Shown here piece after piece: positions 43,073-52,278 of a DNA stretch of 64,000 nucleotides. A program made the translations under genes and the position numbers. Below the pieces are notes generated by a model. That model was not told the DNA's origin. It saw nothing but the letters and a program-made list of their open reading frames with translations, and made no database searches. Source of the stretch: Flavobacteriaceae bacterium UBA5534 (GTDB lineage: Bacteria > Bacteroidota > Bacteroidia > Flavobacteriales > Flavobacteriaceae); NCBI GenBank assembly GCA_002426015.1, contig DINS01000004.1, positions 70,001-134,000 of the forward strand, written 5' to 3'. Positions within the stretch are counted from its first letter, which is position 1. Each line of letters starts with the position of its first letter.

Positions 43073-43984
43073 ATGCTTACAATTGATCATCTCTCTTTTA
43101 AATACAATAAAACACACGTTCTAAATGATGTTAGTTTTTCTGTTGAAACAGGACAGCACCTATCTGTCATTGGTGAGAGTGGTTCAGGGAAATCGACCTT
43201 GTTAAAATTGATTTATGGAGAATATGACTTGAATGAAGGGCGAATTTTTTGGAAAGACACCGAAATATTAGGGCCAAAGTTCAATCTGGTTGTAGGTTAT
43301 GAATTCATGAAATATGTAGCTCAAGAATTTGAGCTAATGCCTTTCACTAGCGTTGAGGAAAACATTGGCAAACACCTATCAAATTTCTTTCCAAAAGAAA
43401 AAAAAGAACGTGTCAACGAGCTTTTGGAAGTTGTCGAGTTGACCGAATTTGCCAAAGTCAAAGTCAAAACGTTGAGTGGAGGTCAAAAGCAGCGTGTCGC
43501 TCTCGCTAGAGCACTAGCGAAAGAACCCGAAATCTTATTGTTGGATGAGCCTTTCAGTCATATTGATAATTTCAAAAAACAATCGTTGCGTCGTAATCTT
43601 TTCAACTATCTAAAGCTCAAAAACATCACTTGTATCGTTGCGACCCATGATAGAGAAGACGTGTTGGGATATGCTGACCAAATGATCGTGCTTCACGATA
43701 CTAAAGTGATAGCCCACCAAACACCTCAACATATCTACCACTATCCAAAAATGCCTTTGGTTGCTTCCTTTTTTGGGGAGTTCAGTATCATTAATGGTAA
43801 TATTATATATTCACATCAGTTAAGAGTAGTTGACCATTCTAAACTAAAGGTGATAGTAAAACAGTCATATTTTAAAGGGAATTATTATTTGATCGAAGCT
43901 GATTTGGATGGGGAAAGGGTGTTTTTTGAACATTCGGAAGCCGTAAAAAAAGGGGTTGATATGTTTTTAGAAACATTCTTATAA
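43073..43984 (+). CDS. ABC transporter ATP-binding protein
   Basis: A 303-residue ATPase subunit. Walker A is GESGSGKSTLLKLIYG, the Q loop VAQEFELMP, the signature LSGGQKQRVALARALAKE, Walker B ILLLDEPFSHID, and the H loop VATHDRED. The last 80 residues form an extra C-terminal region, as in importers of the MalK/PotA group (TOBE-like). No permease gene is adjacent, so its partner and substrate are unknown. The stop region overlaps the stop of the convergent GreA/B-like gene by 6 bases. Confidence 0.9.
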   Translation: MLTIDHLSFKYNKTHVLNDVSFSVETGQHLSVIGESGSGKSTLLKLIYGEYDLNEGRIFWKDTEILGPKFNLVVGYEFMKYVAQEFELMPFTSVEENIGKHLSNFFPKEKKERVNELLEVVELTEFAKVKVKTLSGGQKQRVALARALAKEPEILLLDEPFSHIDNFKKQSLRRNLFNYLKLKNITCIVATHDREDVLGYADQMIVLHDTKVIAHQTPQHIYHYPKMPLVASFFGEFSIINGNIIYSHQLRVVDHSKLKVIVKQSYFKGNYYLIEADLDGERVFFEHSEAVKKGVDMFLETFL

Positions 43985-44452
43985 GACCTTTTCAATAATA
44001 AACTGCTGGTCTCTAAATGTAATGGTGTCGTCTTTTTCTTTACCTAACATTAATTGGGCAATTGGAGTACTTGGTGAAATCGCATAAAACCGTTCATCGC
44101 TGTACTCAATTTCTCCAGCACTGGTAGCGATAAAATAATTGGCACTTGATGTATAAACAACACTACCAACTGCAACAGTTTCAGAAGACTTATTAATATC
44201 CATTTTCAAGAGATGCTCTTTCAATTTTTCGATTTCTGACAATTGATGTCCCGCTTTTTCACGTTCCAATTGCAACATGGCTCTACCTGTCTCGTGCTTA
44301 TCGCCTGCACTGCTTTTGGTTTCTGACATTAAGGTTTCTTGTATTTCTTTTATATGATATTGAACCGTCTGTAAACGATTTTCGATAAAATCAACACATT
44401 TCTGGTATAAGTGCTCTTTGATATTTGAACTATTTTTCATCTTTTGGGTCAT
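43979..44452 (-). CDS. GreA/GreB-family transcript-cleavage-factor-like protein
   Basis: A 157-residue protein. The first 90 residues form a helical, charged coiled coil (ENRLQTVQYHIKEIQETLMS, MLQLEREKAGHQLSEIEKLK), and the C-terminal part (VAVGSVVYTSSANYFIATSA, ISPSTPIAQLMLGKEKDD) resembles the FKBP-like domain of GreA/GreB. It may bind the RNA polymerase secondary channel, but the acidic tip is not clearly that of an active cleavage factor. ATG at 44452 or 44440 are both possible. It overlaps the mtgA stop, so the two are co-translated. Confidence 0.75.
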   Translation of the reverse strand: MTQKMKNSSNIKEHLYQKCVDFIENRLQTVQYHIKEIQETLMSETKSSAGDKHETGRAMLQLEREKAGHQLSEIEKLKEHLLKMDINKSSETVAVGSVVYTSSANYFIATSAGEIEYSDERFYAISPSTPIAQLMLGKEKDDTITFRDQQFIIEKVL

Positions 44453-45128
44453 AGTTCAAAGCCCCAAAAAAACCCATTTGCCTGACAATCCAAACCTTAC
44501 GTCTTGCTATATAATTGGTTGGTGGATTGGCTCTATAGGTTCTTGGATTAGGCAACACTGCTGCAATAGCAGCTGCTTCGTTACGAGTCAATTTAGAGGC
44601 TGGTTTTTTAAACCAATGTTGTGCGGCCGCTTCGGCTCCATAGATCCCATTTCCCATTTCAATACTGTTGAGATACACTTCCATGATGCGCTCTTTAGAC
44701 CAAAACAGTTCAATCATAAATGTAAAATAGACTTCGAGACCTTTACGAAACCAACTACGATGTGGCCACAAAAACACATTTTTTGCTGTTTGTTGGCTAA
44801 TAGTGCTTGCTCCTCGAACACGACGTCCTTCTTTATTATGTGCAATAGCCTTTTCAATGGCTTTCATATCAAACCCGTTATGGTTCAAAAAGTTTTGGTC
44901 TTCACTGCAAATAACTGCCAGTTGCAAATTGCTAGATATATTATCAATCGATTCCCAATCATGTTTCCAAACAATTTCTTTGTCATCACTCGATTGCTGA
45001 ACGCTTCTAATAACCATCAAAGGTGTTATTGGGACTGGAACCCATTTGAATAAAATGACCAAAAAGATGGACAACAAAAACAACCAAAGAATGGTTTTGA
45101 ATATAAATTTGAAAAATCGTTTTATCAT
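44430..45128 (-). CDS. mtgA: Monofunctional peptidoglycan transglycosylase
   Basis: Polymerises lipid II into glycan strands (GT51 family) at the inner membrane. The 232 residues have an N-terminal membrane anchor (about 10-30, FKTILWLFLLSIFLVILF). The catalytic Glu is in CSEDQNFLNHNGFD, RGASTISQQTAKNVFL is the GT51 signature, and KERIMEVYLNSIEMGNGIYG the second motif. No transpeptidase domain follows, as expected for MtgA. It ends 1 base after the DAO gene's 3' boundary partner and lies in one minus-strand run with its neighbours. Confidence 0.94.
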   Translation of the reverse strand: MIKRFFKFIFKTILWLFLLSIFLVILFKWVPVPITPLMVIRSVQQSSDDKEIVWKHDWESIDNISSNLQLAVICSEDQNFLNHNGFDMKAIEKAIAHNKEGRRVRGASTISQQTAKNVFLWPHRSWFRKGLEVYFTFMIELFWSKERIMEVYLNSIEMGNGIYGAEAAAQHWFKKPASKLTRNEAAAIAAVLPNPRTYRANPPTNYIARRKVWIVRQMGFFGALNYDPKDEK

Positions 45129-45129
45129 T

Positions 45130-46245
45130 TTACTTGATTAATTGTGCTAATTCTTTACCAATAGTACTGCCAATGGCCACTCCCATTCCTCCTAATCTGA
45201 CTCCACAAAACACGTTGTTGCCCAACTGCTTTACAATTGGTTTTTTCTGTTGTCCGACTCCCATAATGCCACTCCATCGATGTTCTATTTCAAAAGGGGT
45301 TTCTGGCAAAATCGTTGATTTTAAAAGTGATTCGAGTTTGTTTTGAATCAAGATTGTTTGTGTCATTTCGGTTGTCTCTTCAGCTTTAAAATCAAGGTTT
45401 CGCCCTCCTCCAAAAAGAATTCGATTGTCTATATTGCGAAAATAGTAAAAGCCTTTATCTAAATGAAACGTACCTTGTATGTGCAAATTTTCAATGGGTT
45501 TGGTAATCAGCACTTGCGCTCTTGCCGGCTTGACTTCCTCATCTATTAGTTGTGAAGCAAACCCATTGGTGGCAATCAGTAACTTTCTTGTTTTGAAATC
45601 GAAATGATTGGTTTTAATATGAACCGAGTCATTTAATTCCTGAAAGCCTTCAACCGTCACCGAATTGAGTATTTTGATGCCTTTGCCCAACACTAAATCT
45701 GTTAAAGCAAGCATCATCTCGCCTGTATCAATTTGTCCTTCGAATTTATTGAAACTGTATTGGCTTTTGATGTTTTTGAACTTAAAGCTATTCATTTTTA
45801 ATGTGAATACGTCTTCATTGAAAAGCGGCAATAATAAGGAATTGATCCGTTCACGTTGTGATAAGCAGTGGTCATAAAAGCCTTCATCTTCATTTGAAAA
45901 CAATTCATAACCTCCCAGTTGTTGGTAATCAATCGCTTTGTCAGAAAGGGTTTGACGCAACAACAATAGGCCATCGAATCGTTTTTTGACCAAGTTGAAT
46001 ACCTCTTCTTCCGAATGAGAATCTAAATCATCAAGGATTTCGCTCAAACTTCCAAAACATGCAAATCCTGCGTTTTTTGTGCTTGCTCCTTGCGGCAATA
46101 TGCCTCGCTCTAATATGAGGATTTTGGCTTTGGGAAATCGTTGTTGTAACTGCAAAGCACAGTTAAGACCAACAATACCGCTGCCAATAACCGTATAATC
46201 GATGTTGGTGAGGTATGATTTTATTTCCCAGTAGGACAGATTCAA
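45130..46245 (-). CDS. FAD-dependent amino-acid-oxidase-like protein (DAO family)
   Basis: A 371-residue flavoprotein. The Rossmann motif is DYTVIGSGIVGLNCALQL (about 16-33) with ILERG ending strand 2. The FAD region QGASTKNAGFACFGS follows, and the C-terminal motif NVFCGVRLGGMGVAIGS closes the flavin site. This is the glycine/D-amino-acid oxidase fold; the substrate is not clear. No ATG fits: the best start is TTG at 46245, with an in-frame stop at 46258-46260. It lies directly upstream of mtgA (1 base apart). Confidence 0.87.
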   Translation of the reverse strand: MNLSYWEIKSYLTNIDYTVIGSGIVGLNCALQLQQRFPKAKILILERGILPQGASTKNAGFACFGSLSEILDDLDSHSEEEVFNLVKKRFDGLLLLRQTLSDKAIDYQQLGGYELFSNEDEGFYDHCLSQRERINSLLLPLFNEDVFTLKMNSFKFKNIKSQYSFNKFEGQIDTGEMMLALTDLVLGKGIKILNSVTVEGFQELNDSVHIKTNHFDFKTRKLLIATNGFASQLIDEEVKPARAQVLITKPIENLHIQGTFHLDKGFYYFRNIDNRILFGGGRNLDFKAEETTEMTQTILIQNKLESLLKSTILPETPFEIEHRWSGIMGVGQQKKPIVKQLGNNVFCGVRLGGMGVAIGSTIGKELAQLIK

Positions 46246-46305
46246 AGTTGAAAAAATTTAGCGGTTAAGGTGTATTGAAAGATACAAAAATAGAGCTAAT
46301 CGTCT

Positions 46306-47652
46306 TTATTTCTTCTGAAATATCAATTGAGCAATAGCATTAATGTTTTCGTTTTTTAATTGCACCTTTCCCTCAACCTGTAAATTGCTTCCTGAAGTGG
46401 TGCTTCCTTTCAATTTTAAATGAATCAGGTTTCCCAAAAAAGGCGTTATGATAGGAAACTGGTTTTGCTCTTTTAATTTTTCAAAATCCACATTCAATGC
46501 AAAACATTCTGTATGGCTTAATCGTTTTGTAGGCAGCGATTTAACAAGATTTGTGCTTGCTTGCAAACCCATTGCGGTAGTATCGATTTTAACTTGATAT
46601 AAAGGGAATACCGCTTTGTTCAGCATACCACTATTGATAATGTTAGTGTTTTCGAGATAGTTCATCAACCCTTTCGAATTTGCCGAAAGCTGAACCGTAA
46701 TTTCTGGTATTTGCTTTTCTGACAAAGTATAAGCCTCCACTTTTTCAAAGTCGTCATTGTATTCGTAAGTTACAATACTGTCTATCTGTGTGGTAGAACC
46801 AGCCGTTTCTAAAGCAAAACTGCCTTTGTAATACCTATTTATACTGTCTAATTCGATATCGAAACTTTTGAATGTTACCTTTTTTTGCGTTTTGGTAGAT
46901 AGCACATTCATATAAAATGTCACACTGCTATGGTCAGAAAATTGAGGAAGCGTCGTTTCTGTTGGAATTTTAATATGCTCTGGCAACAATATATTTCCCT
47001 TAATGACAACAGCACCATCATTAAAGTTGATAGTCGCTACATCATCATGCGCTATAAAGGATATGTGAGCGTCTGTGTCTTTTAATTTAGAGAAAAGAGT
47101 GTTGTCGTGTCGAAGTGTTTTATGGTCGCTCAAAACGTCTGTAAACACGTTATCAACCATGTCCTTGTTTGGGTTGTAAGCAATAACACACTGTTTGTCA
47201 TTATAGGCAACAAGGACATTCTCATCTTTACTTTTGGCAACGGTTATGGATTTGAGCGTGTGCGAATCGTAGATGCTGTGTTCGTTCTTTAGATAATCTT
47301 TAAAATCTTTTGCGTTGGATATTTTGAAGGATGTAAAAATCGTCGATTCACTTTTTCCTTTTATCGTATAAAGAAAAACATTGGCTGGGATTCCAAAACC
47401 CTTTCCTTTCTTATCTGGTTCATCTATGGTGTCCTTGTCCTTCTTACTGTTATTATAATAATAGCTTGGGTTTTTAATAGCATTATAGGCCATTGATTTA
47501 ATGATGCCATCGACGTGGATTTTCACAATCTTATTGGCATCTTTGTGAATGACATTTTTATAAGATGTATAATTTCTAAACATCAAAAAGCCTTTAAAAA
47601 TCAAAAGCAGCACACTGATGACAATGGCTGCTTTTATGAATACCTTCTTCAT
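46306..47652 (-). CDS. Membrane-anchored protein, possibly a distant DUF4836 relative
   Basis: A 448-residue protein with an uncleaved N-terminal helix (about 5-22, KAAIVISVLLLIFKGFLMF) and a large periplasmic part. The order of elements (SFKISNAKDFKDYLK, KDENVLVAYNDKQCVIAY) parallels that of the upstream DUF4836 protein, which suggests common origin; I could not align it formally. I know no function. It follows the DUF4836 gene by 10 bases in the same operon. Confidence 0.65.
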   Translation of the reverse strand: MKKVFIKAAIVISVLLLIFKGFLMFRNYTSYKNVIHKDANKIVKIHVDGIIKSMAYNAIKNPSYYYNNSKKDKDTIDEPDKKGKGFGIPANVFLYTIKGKSESTIFTSFKISNAKDFKDYLKNEHSIYDSHTLKSITVAKSKDENVLVAYNDKQCVIAYNPNKDMVDNVFTDVLSDHKTLRHDNTLFSKLKDTDAHISFIAHDDVATINFNDGAVVIKGNILLPEHIKIPTETTLPQFSDHSSVTFYMNVLSTKTQKKVTFKSFDIELDSINRYYKGSFALETAGSTTQIDSIVTYEYNDDFEKVEAYTLSEKQIPEITVQLSANSKGLMNYLENTNIINSGMLNKAVFPLYQVKIDTTAMGLQASTNLVKSLPTKRLSHTECFALNVDFEKLKEQNQFPIITPFLGNLIHLKLKGSTTSGSNLQVEGKVQLKNENINAIAQLIFQKK

Positions 47653-47662
47653 TTAACTAGGA

Positions 47663-49546
47663 TTATTTAGCAAATGTCTCGATGATATTGAATAGATACT
47701 TAAGTGAATTTTCCTCACTTGCTGGCACTTCAATAACCATTTCGGTTTTTATTTCATTTCCTTTTATTCTTGACGATGTAATATAACCATCTTCAGAGTT
47801 TTTCAAAAACCAATTGAGTTTGGTAACTGCATCTAAACTCATATCATCAATTGGGAGTTTAGATGCCAATTGCTTACCACTTAAATAGGCTGAATAGGTA
47901 CTGTTTTTAAGCATTTTTTTATGTTTGGACGACAATTTGGCATCAAAAGTTCCTGCAACAATCTTGTACATCTCCATTTCTGAAGTACCCATAAACACAA
48001 TTCCATTTTTTATGGTAAAGTAAACAGCCAGTGGGCTTTCTGGAATTTTTAAAGCATAATAACCTCTTTCGTAAACAACAACTTGCTTTTTCATTGCGTA
48101 GTCAATCAGTTTATTTAAAAACTTTGAGTCATCGGTTGATGCCATCAATAGAAAATCTGGAACAGTTTCCATTTTTGTTTTTTCGACGGTCTCATATTCA
48201 TAATCATCATTATACTCATAGCTTGTATAGGTCACTTCTTTTTGAGAGATACCCGAAAGCAAAAACAACATATCGCCTGTAAAAACTTTTGCAATTGCTT
48301 CTTCGTCCAACAAAAGTGCAACAAAATCAATCGCCAAATCGGCTTCATCACCATACATTGGCATACTTGCATAAAGGTTTTTTAAGATTTTTGGATACTC
48401 TTCAAGCGCAGCTTTGGTACTCATCGCATAGCTCATATAACCCATCATTCTGTCTTCATTGATGTATTTGAAAAACTTACTATTAAGTTTTCTGGAGGTC
48501 ATTTTTTTGTAACTATCTGCCATCTCATCGCTTACTGTGTAAATGATATTGATTTGCATTTTGTCTTTTTCCATAAAGAGCTTTGCAATCATCCCAGAAT
48601 CGGCATACATACTTCCAATGTTGAAATCAGAAAGTCCTGTATAATACATGGAGTCGCCTAATAAGTTTTGATAAATAGCTCCAAAATCGCTTACCCAAAG
48701 TGTTGCTTCGGCATTGTCGTCTAGACTATTTTGATATGATTTATTGAAAATGATCGATTGTGATTCTGGCTGTGCCAAGATGTCCTTTGCTCTTTTTAAT
48801 GACCATTCTTTGGCCAATGCTTTCTTTTTTTCATAATTGCCATTATAGTAATCATAATAACTACTGTTATCGTAATCTTCGATAACAACCTCTTCTACGA
48901 CATCTTCATCGTCGTCATAAGTTTCGGTAGATTCTATAACCGTTTCCTCTATTTCCTCTGCTTCGATGTTTTCCTCTTCTGGATAATCTTCGTAAACTTC
49001 TGTCGATTCAACAACCGCTTCATCATAACTGTACAGGTCTTCCAACCCATAGCGCTCCATTACAACTGGGTCGCTAAAAAAGTAATCAGACGTCGAACCC
49101 ATGACCAACACGAGCATCGATTCGTTCCAAACCATTACTATTTCGTCTTGGTCTTTGAACGTTCTAACCCCATTTTCACTTACGATTTCTTTTTTGCTTT
49201 GTGTGGTTACAAAATTTTCAAACTTTGACACTTCTTTTATTGGAACAATGAATGCATTGTAATTGATACTGTCTTTTATCTGATAGAAATAATGTGATGT
49301 CGCATTTAGATCAAATCCAAAATCTTCGAGAGACGAGTATGCTTGTTCGCCCTTTTTGTTGAGCTCTTTTAATATCTCTTTACCAAAATAAGATGCGTTT
49401 AGGTCGTTTACTGACATCAATTGGAGTAAATTGCCTCCTTTTACTGCGGCAACAACTACAGCGTCACTTGGGATTTTTGTGGCTGTTTCTTGTGCGTTTG
49501 CAAACGCTGATAAACATAAAATGGCACTACATAGCAGTTTTTTCAT
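47663..49546 (-). CDS. DUF4836 family exported protein
   Basis: A 627-residue exported protein: signal peptide 1-18 (ending FANAQ), then the DUF4836 start IPSDAVVVAAVKGGNLLQL. A very acidic, low-complexity insert occupies about 175-238 (for example EEENIEAEEIEETV). The remainder is a repeated alpha/beta pattern such as DNAEATLWVSDFGAIYQNLL. The family has no established role. Context is an envelope operon with a lipoprotein upstream and a membrane-anchored relative downstream. Confidence 0.85.
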   Translation of the reverse strand: MKKLLCSAILCLSAFANAQETATKIPSDAVVVAAVKGGNLLQLMSVNDLNASYFGKEILKELNKKGEQAYSSLEDFGFDLNATSHYFYQIKDSINYNAFIVPIKEVSKFENFVTTQSKKEIVSENGVRTFKDQDEIVMVWNESMLVLVMGSTSDYFFSDPVVMERYGLEDLYSYDEAVVESTEVYEDYPEEENIEAEEIEETVIESTETYDDDEDVVEEVVIEDYDNSSYYDYYNGNYEKKKALAKEWSLKRAKDILAQPESQSIIFNKSYQNSLDDNAEATLWVSDFGAIYQNLLGDSMYYTGLSDFNIGSMYADSGMIAKLFMEKDKMQINIIYTVSDEMADSYKKMTSRKLNSKFFKYINEDRMMGYMSYAMSTKAALEEYPKILKNLYASMPMYGDEADLAIDFVALLLDEEAIAKVFTGDMLFLLSGISQKEVTYTSYEYNDDYEYETVEKTKMETVPDFLLMASTDDSKFLNKLIDYAMKKQVVVYERGYYALKIPESPLAVYFTIKNGIVFMGTSEMEMYKIVAGTFDAKLSSKHKKMLKNSTYSAYLSGKQLASKLPIDDMSLDAVTKLNWFLKNSEDGYITSSRIKGNEIKTEMVIEVPASEENSLKYLFNIIETFAK

Positions 49547-49561
49547 TTGATTGGATTTGAG

Positions 49562-50239
49562 TTATTTTTTTAGTTGAATAGTGTTGGCAAGATTGCCTTT
49601 TCCGTTGATGATGTCCAAAGCGCTGACACGCTGCATTACGGCTTTTTTTGATTTTGAAATTTTTGAAGACCCATTCGTTTGTGAAACAATTTCTTTATCA
49701 AATCTGTAAATCGTTGTATAAGATGCATCGTCAAACACTTTTTTGTTTTCAGATTTTAATTTGTTGTATTGCTTTTTTGCTTCAACATCGTACTGATAAT
49801 GTCTCTTAAAATAACCTTTAGATGCATCAAATAGATAGGATGAAACTGCAGTTTTGTTTTTCTGTTTGCGCCAAAGGTCATCAGTCATGCTATTGATATT
49901 GTCAATTTTTTTGAAGTTGCAACTCACAGAAAAAATAAAGTTATCATAATCCGCTGTTTCCTTAACATTGGTAATGCCTTCTGCCTTATTTAATTCTGCA
50001 ACGATTTCGTCCAAACTTTTTTGAATATCTTTTCTGGAAGGTACTTTAAATCCATTAACTGAATCAAGCAACATAATCGATGCTAATTTAGCCTTACTCT
50101 TGCTCATATTGAGCGTAAAAATCATAGAACCAGAACCATCATTTTTAAGGTTGACCTCTTCAATAACCTCAAAACAAGAGGTTATTGTGCAAAGCAAGAA
50201 TACAGCAAGTGTGTATTTCAAATAGGCTAATATTTTCAT
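49562..50239 (-). CDS. Lipoprotein of unknown function
   Basis: A 225-residue lipoprotein: signal with lipobox Cys near residue 22 (LLCTITSCFEV), then EEVNLKNDGSGSMIFTLNMS. That pattern of a charged strand followed by a Gly-Ser turn resembles LppM/DUF3153-like domains, but the assignment is tentative. The sequence after the Cys (FEVIEE) is not a clear surface-export signal. First gene of the three-gene envelope group; 15 bases before the DUF4836 gene. ATG at 50239 preferred over the preceding TTG. Confidence 0.75.
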   Translation of the reverse strand: MKILAYLKYTLAVFLLCTITSCFEVIEEVNLKNDGSGSMIFTLNMSKSKAKLASIMLLDSVNGFKVPSRKDIQKSLDEIVAELNKAEGITNVKETADYDNFIFSVSCNFKKIDNINSMTDDLWRKQKNKTAVSSYLFDASKGYFKRHYQYDVEAKKQYNKLKSENKKVFDDASYTTIYRFDKEIVSQTNGSSKISKSKKAVMQRVSALDIINGKGNLANTIQLKK

Positions 50240-50290
50240 CAATCCATTTTTGAGAACTCAAATATACTGAAGGTTTTTAGGTATCTAAAA

Positions 50291-50317
50291 TAAAAAACTC
50301 CGAAATTTCTTTCGGAG
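50291..50317 (-). terminator. Intrinsic terminator of accC
   Basis: CTCCGAAA (50298-50305) pairs with TTTCGGAG (50310-50317), with a T run on the minus strand opposite 50297-50292. It lies 8 bases after the accC stop. Confidence 0.82.
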
Positions 50318-50325
50318 CTTTGGTT

Positions 50326-51678
50326 TTATTCTTCTGATGGTGCTTCCATTTTGAAGCTTTCCATAAATTTAGTTGTATAGTTGCCGGCCAAATAGTCTGG
50401 ATGATCCATCAACTGTCTATGGAATGGAATCGTAGTTTTGATTCCTTCAATAACGAATTCATCTAAAGCACGTTTCATTTTATTGATGGCTTCTTCTCTT
50501 GTTTGCGCTGTGGTAATTAACTTTGCAATCATCGAGTCGTAATTTGGTGGAATTGTATATCCTGCATATACATGTGTGTCTAAACGTACACCATGACCTC
50601 CTGGCGCATGAAGCGTTGTGATTTTTCCAGGTGAAGGCCTGAAGTCGTTGTAAGGATCTTCGGCGTTGATACGACACTCAATAGAATGTAGGTTTGGTGT
50701 ATAATTCTTTCCTGAAATTGGCACTCCTGCAGCTACCAAAATCTGTTCCCTAATTAGATCGAAATCGATGACCTGTTCGGTAATTGGATGCTCAACTTGT
50801 ATACGTGTGTTCATTTCCATAAAGAAGAAGTTTCTGTGTTTATCCACTAAAAACTCTATGGTTCCTGCGCCTTCGTATTTGATATACTCTGCTGCTTTTA
50901 CTGCTGCCAATCCCATTTTATTTCGAAGTTCATCTGTCATAAAAGGAGATGGTGTTTCTTCGGTCAACTTTTGATGACGACGTTGAACTGAACAGTCACG
51001 TTCAGATAAATGACATGCTTTTCCTGTAGAATCTCCAACGATTTGGATTTCGATATGGCGAGGCTCTTCAATAAGCTTTTCCATATACATATCATCATTC
51101 CCAAAAGCCGCTTTAGACTCTTGACGTGCAGAATCCCATGCGTCTCTAAGGTGTTCGGCTTTCCAAACGGCTCGCATCCCTTTTCCTCCACCACCTGCGG
51201 TCGCTTTCAACATTACTGGGTAACCTGTTTCTTTGGCTATTTTTTCACATTGTTCATAGGATTCAATAATACCGTCGCTTCCAGGCACACAAGGCACGCC
51301 AGCGGCTTTCATTGTTGCTTTTGCTGTTGCTTTGTCTCCCATTTTGGAAATCATATCTGGAGAAGCGCCTATAAATTTAATACCATGCTCTTCACATATT
51401 TTTGAAAATTTAGCATTTTCAGACAAAAATCCATAACCAGGATGTATAGCATCGGCATTGGTAATTTCGGCTGCCGAGATAATATTCGACATTTTTAGAT
51501 ACGAGTCTTTACTCGCTGGTGGCCCTATACAGACTGCTTCATCGGCAAACTTAACATGCAAACTTTCCGCATCGGCCGTTGAATAGACTGCTACTGTTTT
51601 GATGCCCATTTCTTTACAGGTTCTAATCACACGAAGTGCAATTTCTCCTCTATTGGCAATTAATATTTTTTTAAACAT
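50326..51678 (-). CDS. accC: Acetyl-CoA carboxylase, biotin carboxylase subunit
   Basis: Carboxylates biotin on AccB with bicarbonate and ATP, the first step of fatty-acid synthesis. The 450 residues equal the family length. MFKKILIANRGEIALRVIR starts the protein, KATAGGGGKGMRAVW is the ATP-grasp glycine loop, MEMNTRIQVEHPITEQ holds the metal and catalytic Glu/Arg, and INAEDPYNDFRPSPG is the C-terminal signature. It follows accB with an 86-base gap that carries an unusual inverted repeat. Confidence 0.97.
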   Translation of the reverse strand: MFKKILIANRGEIALRVIRTCKEMGIKTVAVYSTADAESLHVKFADEAVCIGPPASKDSYLKMSNIISAAEITNADAIHPGYGFLSENAKFSKICEEHGIKFIGASPDMISKMGDKATAKATMKAAGVPCVPGSDGIIESYEQCEKIAKETGYPVMLKATAGGGGKGMRAVWKAEHLRDAWDSARQESKAAFGNDDMYMEKLIEEPRHIEIQIVGDSTGKACHLSERDCSVQRRHQKLTEETPSPFMTDELRNKMGLAAVKAAEYIKYEGAGTIEFLVDKHRNFFFMEMNTRIQVEHPITEQVIDFDLIREQILVAAGVPISGKNYTPNLHSIECRINAEDPYNDFRPSPGKITTLHAPGGHGVRLDTHVYAGYTIPPNYDSMIAKLITTAQTREEAINKMKRALDEFVIEGIKTTIPFHRQLMDHPDYLAGNYTTKFMESFKMEAPSEE

Positions 51679-51713
51679 ACCTTTTAAGAATTAAAAATTT
51701 CAAACTCCAAGCA

Positions 51714-51757
51714 CCAAATTCCAAAGATTTGGATTTGTTATTTGTCCATTGGAATTT
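51714..51757. repeat. Nested inverted repeat between accB and accC
   Basis: AAATTCCAA (51716-51724) pairs with TTGGAATTT (51749-51757). An inner pair CCAAAT (51714-51719) / ATTTGG (51727-51732) offers an alternative fold. The surrounding CAAACTCCAAGCACCAAATT style is like dispersed intergenic repeats I recall from flavobacterial genomes. It has no second copy in this window. Confidence 0.45.
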
Positions 51758-51764
51758 TTAATAA

Positions 51765-52241
51765 CTATGATGGATCTACTAAAAATAATGGCTGATCGAA
51801 TTCAACAGGAGAAGAATCGTCCACTAAAATTTTCACGATTTTACCAGACACTTCTGATTCGATTTCATTAAATAATTTCATCGCCTCAATTACACAAAGT
51901 ACATCACCTTCTTTGATAGACTTACCTACCTCAACAAAAACTGGTTTGTCTGGTGATGGTTTACGGTAGAAGGTTCCGATAATAGGTGATTTTATAGTGA
52001 TGTATTTTGAATTATCATCGGCTGCTGCAACTGCAGGTGTTGATGGAGCAGTCGCTGCTGCTGCTGGTGCTGCTTGCGCTACAGGTGCACTCATTGGTAC
52101 GTGTTGGACAAAAGTAGTAGTGTCTCTTTCTTCACCACCTGTTTTAATGGTTATCTTGATGTCATCCATCTCTAATTTAACCTCACTTGCCCCAGATTTG
52201 GCTACAAACTTGATTAAGTTTTGAATTTCTTTTATATCCAT
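51765..52241 (-). CDS. accB: Biotin carboxyl carrier protein of acetyl-CoA carboxylase
   Basis: Carries biotin between the carboxylase and transferase halves of acetyl-CoA carboxylase. The 158 residues begin MDIKEIQNLIKFVAKSG. A mobile Ala/Pro linker lies at about 50-75, and the biotinyl domain follows, with Lys122 in VIEAMKLFNEIESE as attachment site. Length and layout are standard. It is 37 bases downstream of fabH. Confidence 0.97.
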   Translation of the reverse strand: MDIKEIQNLIKFVAKSGASEVKLEMDDIKITIKTGGEERDTTTFVQHVPMSAPVAQAAPAAAATAPSTPAVAAADDNSKYITIKSPIIGTFYRKPSPDKPVFVEVGKSIKEGDVLCVIEAMKLFNEIESEVSGKIVKILVDDSSPVEFDQPLFLVDPS

Positions 52242-52278
52242 AATGATTTAATTTTAATAGTGTTAAATAGTTGGTTAG

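Noticed and set aside
44418..45053. A 211-codon plus-strand frame
   Set aside because: It is antisense to mtgA, whose GT51 motifs are intact; the frame has no family resemblance.
51010..51405. A 131-codon plus-strand frame rich in Cys and Phe
   Set aside because: It lies entirely antisense to the well-conserved accC and has a composition expected of a shadow frame.
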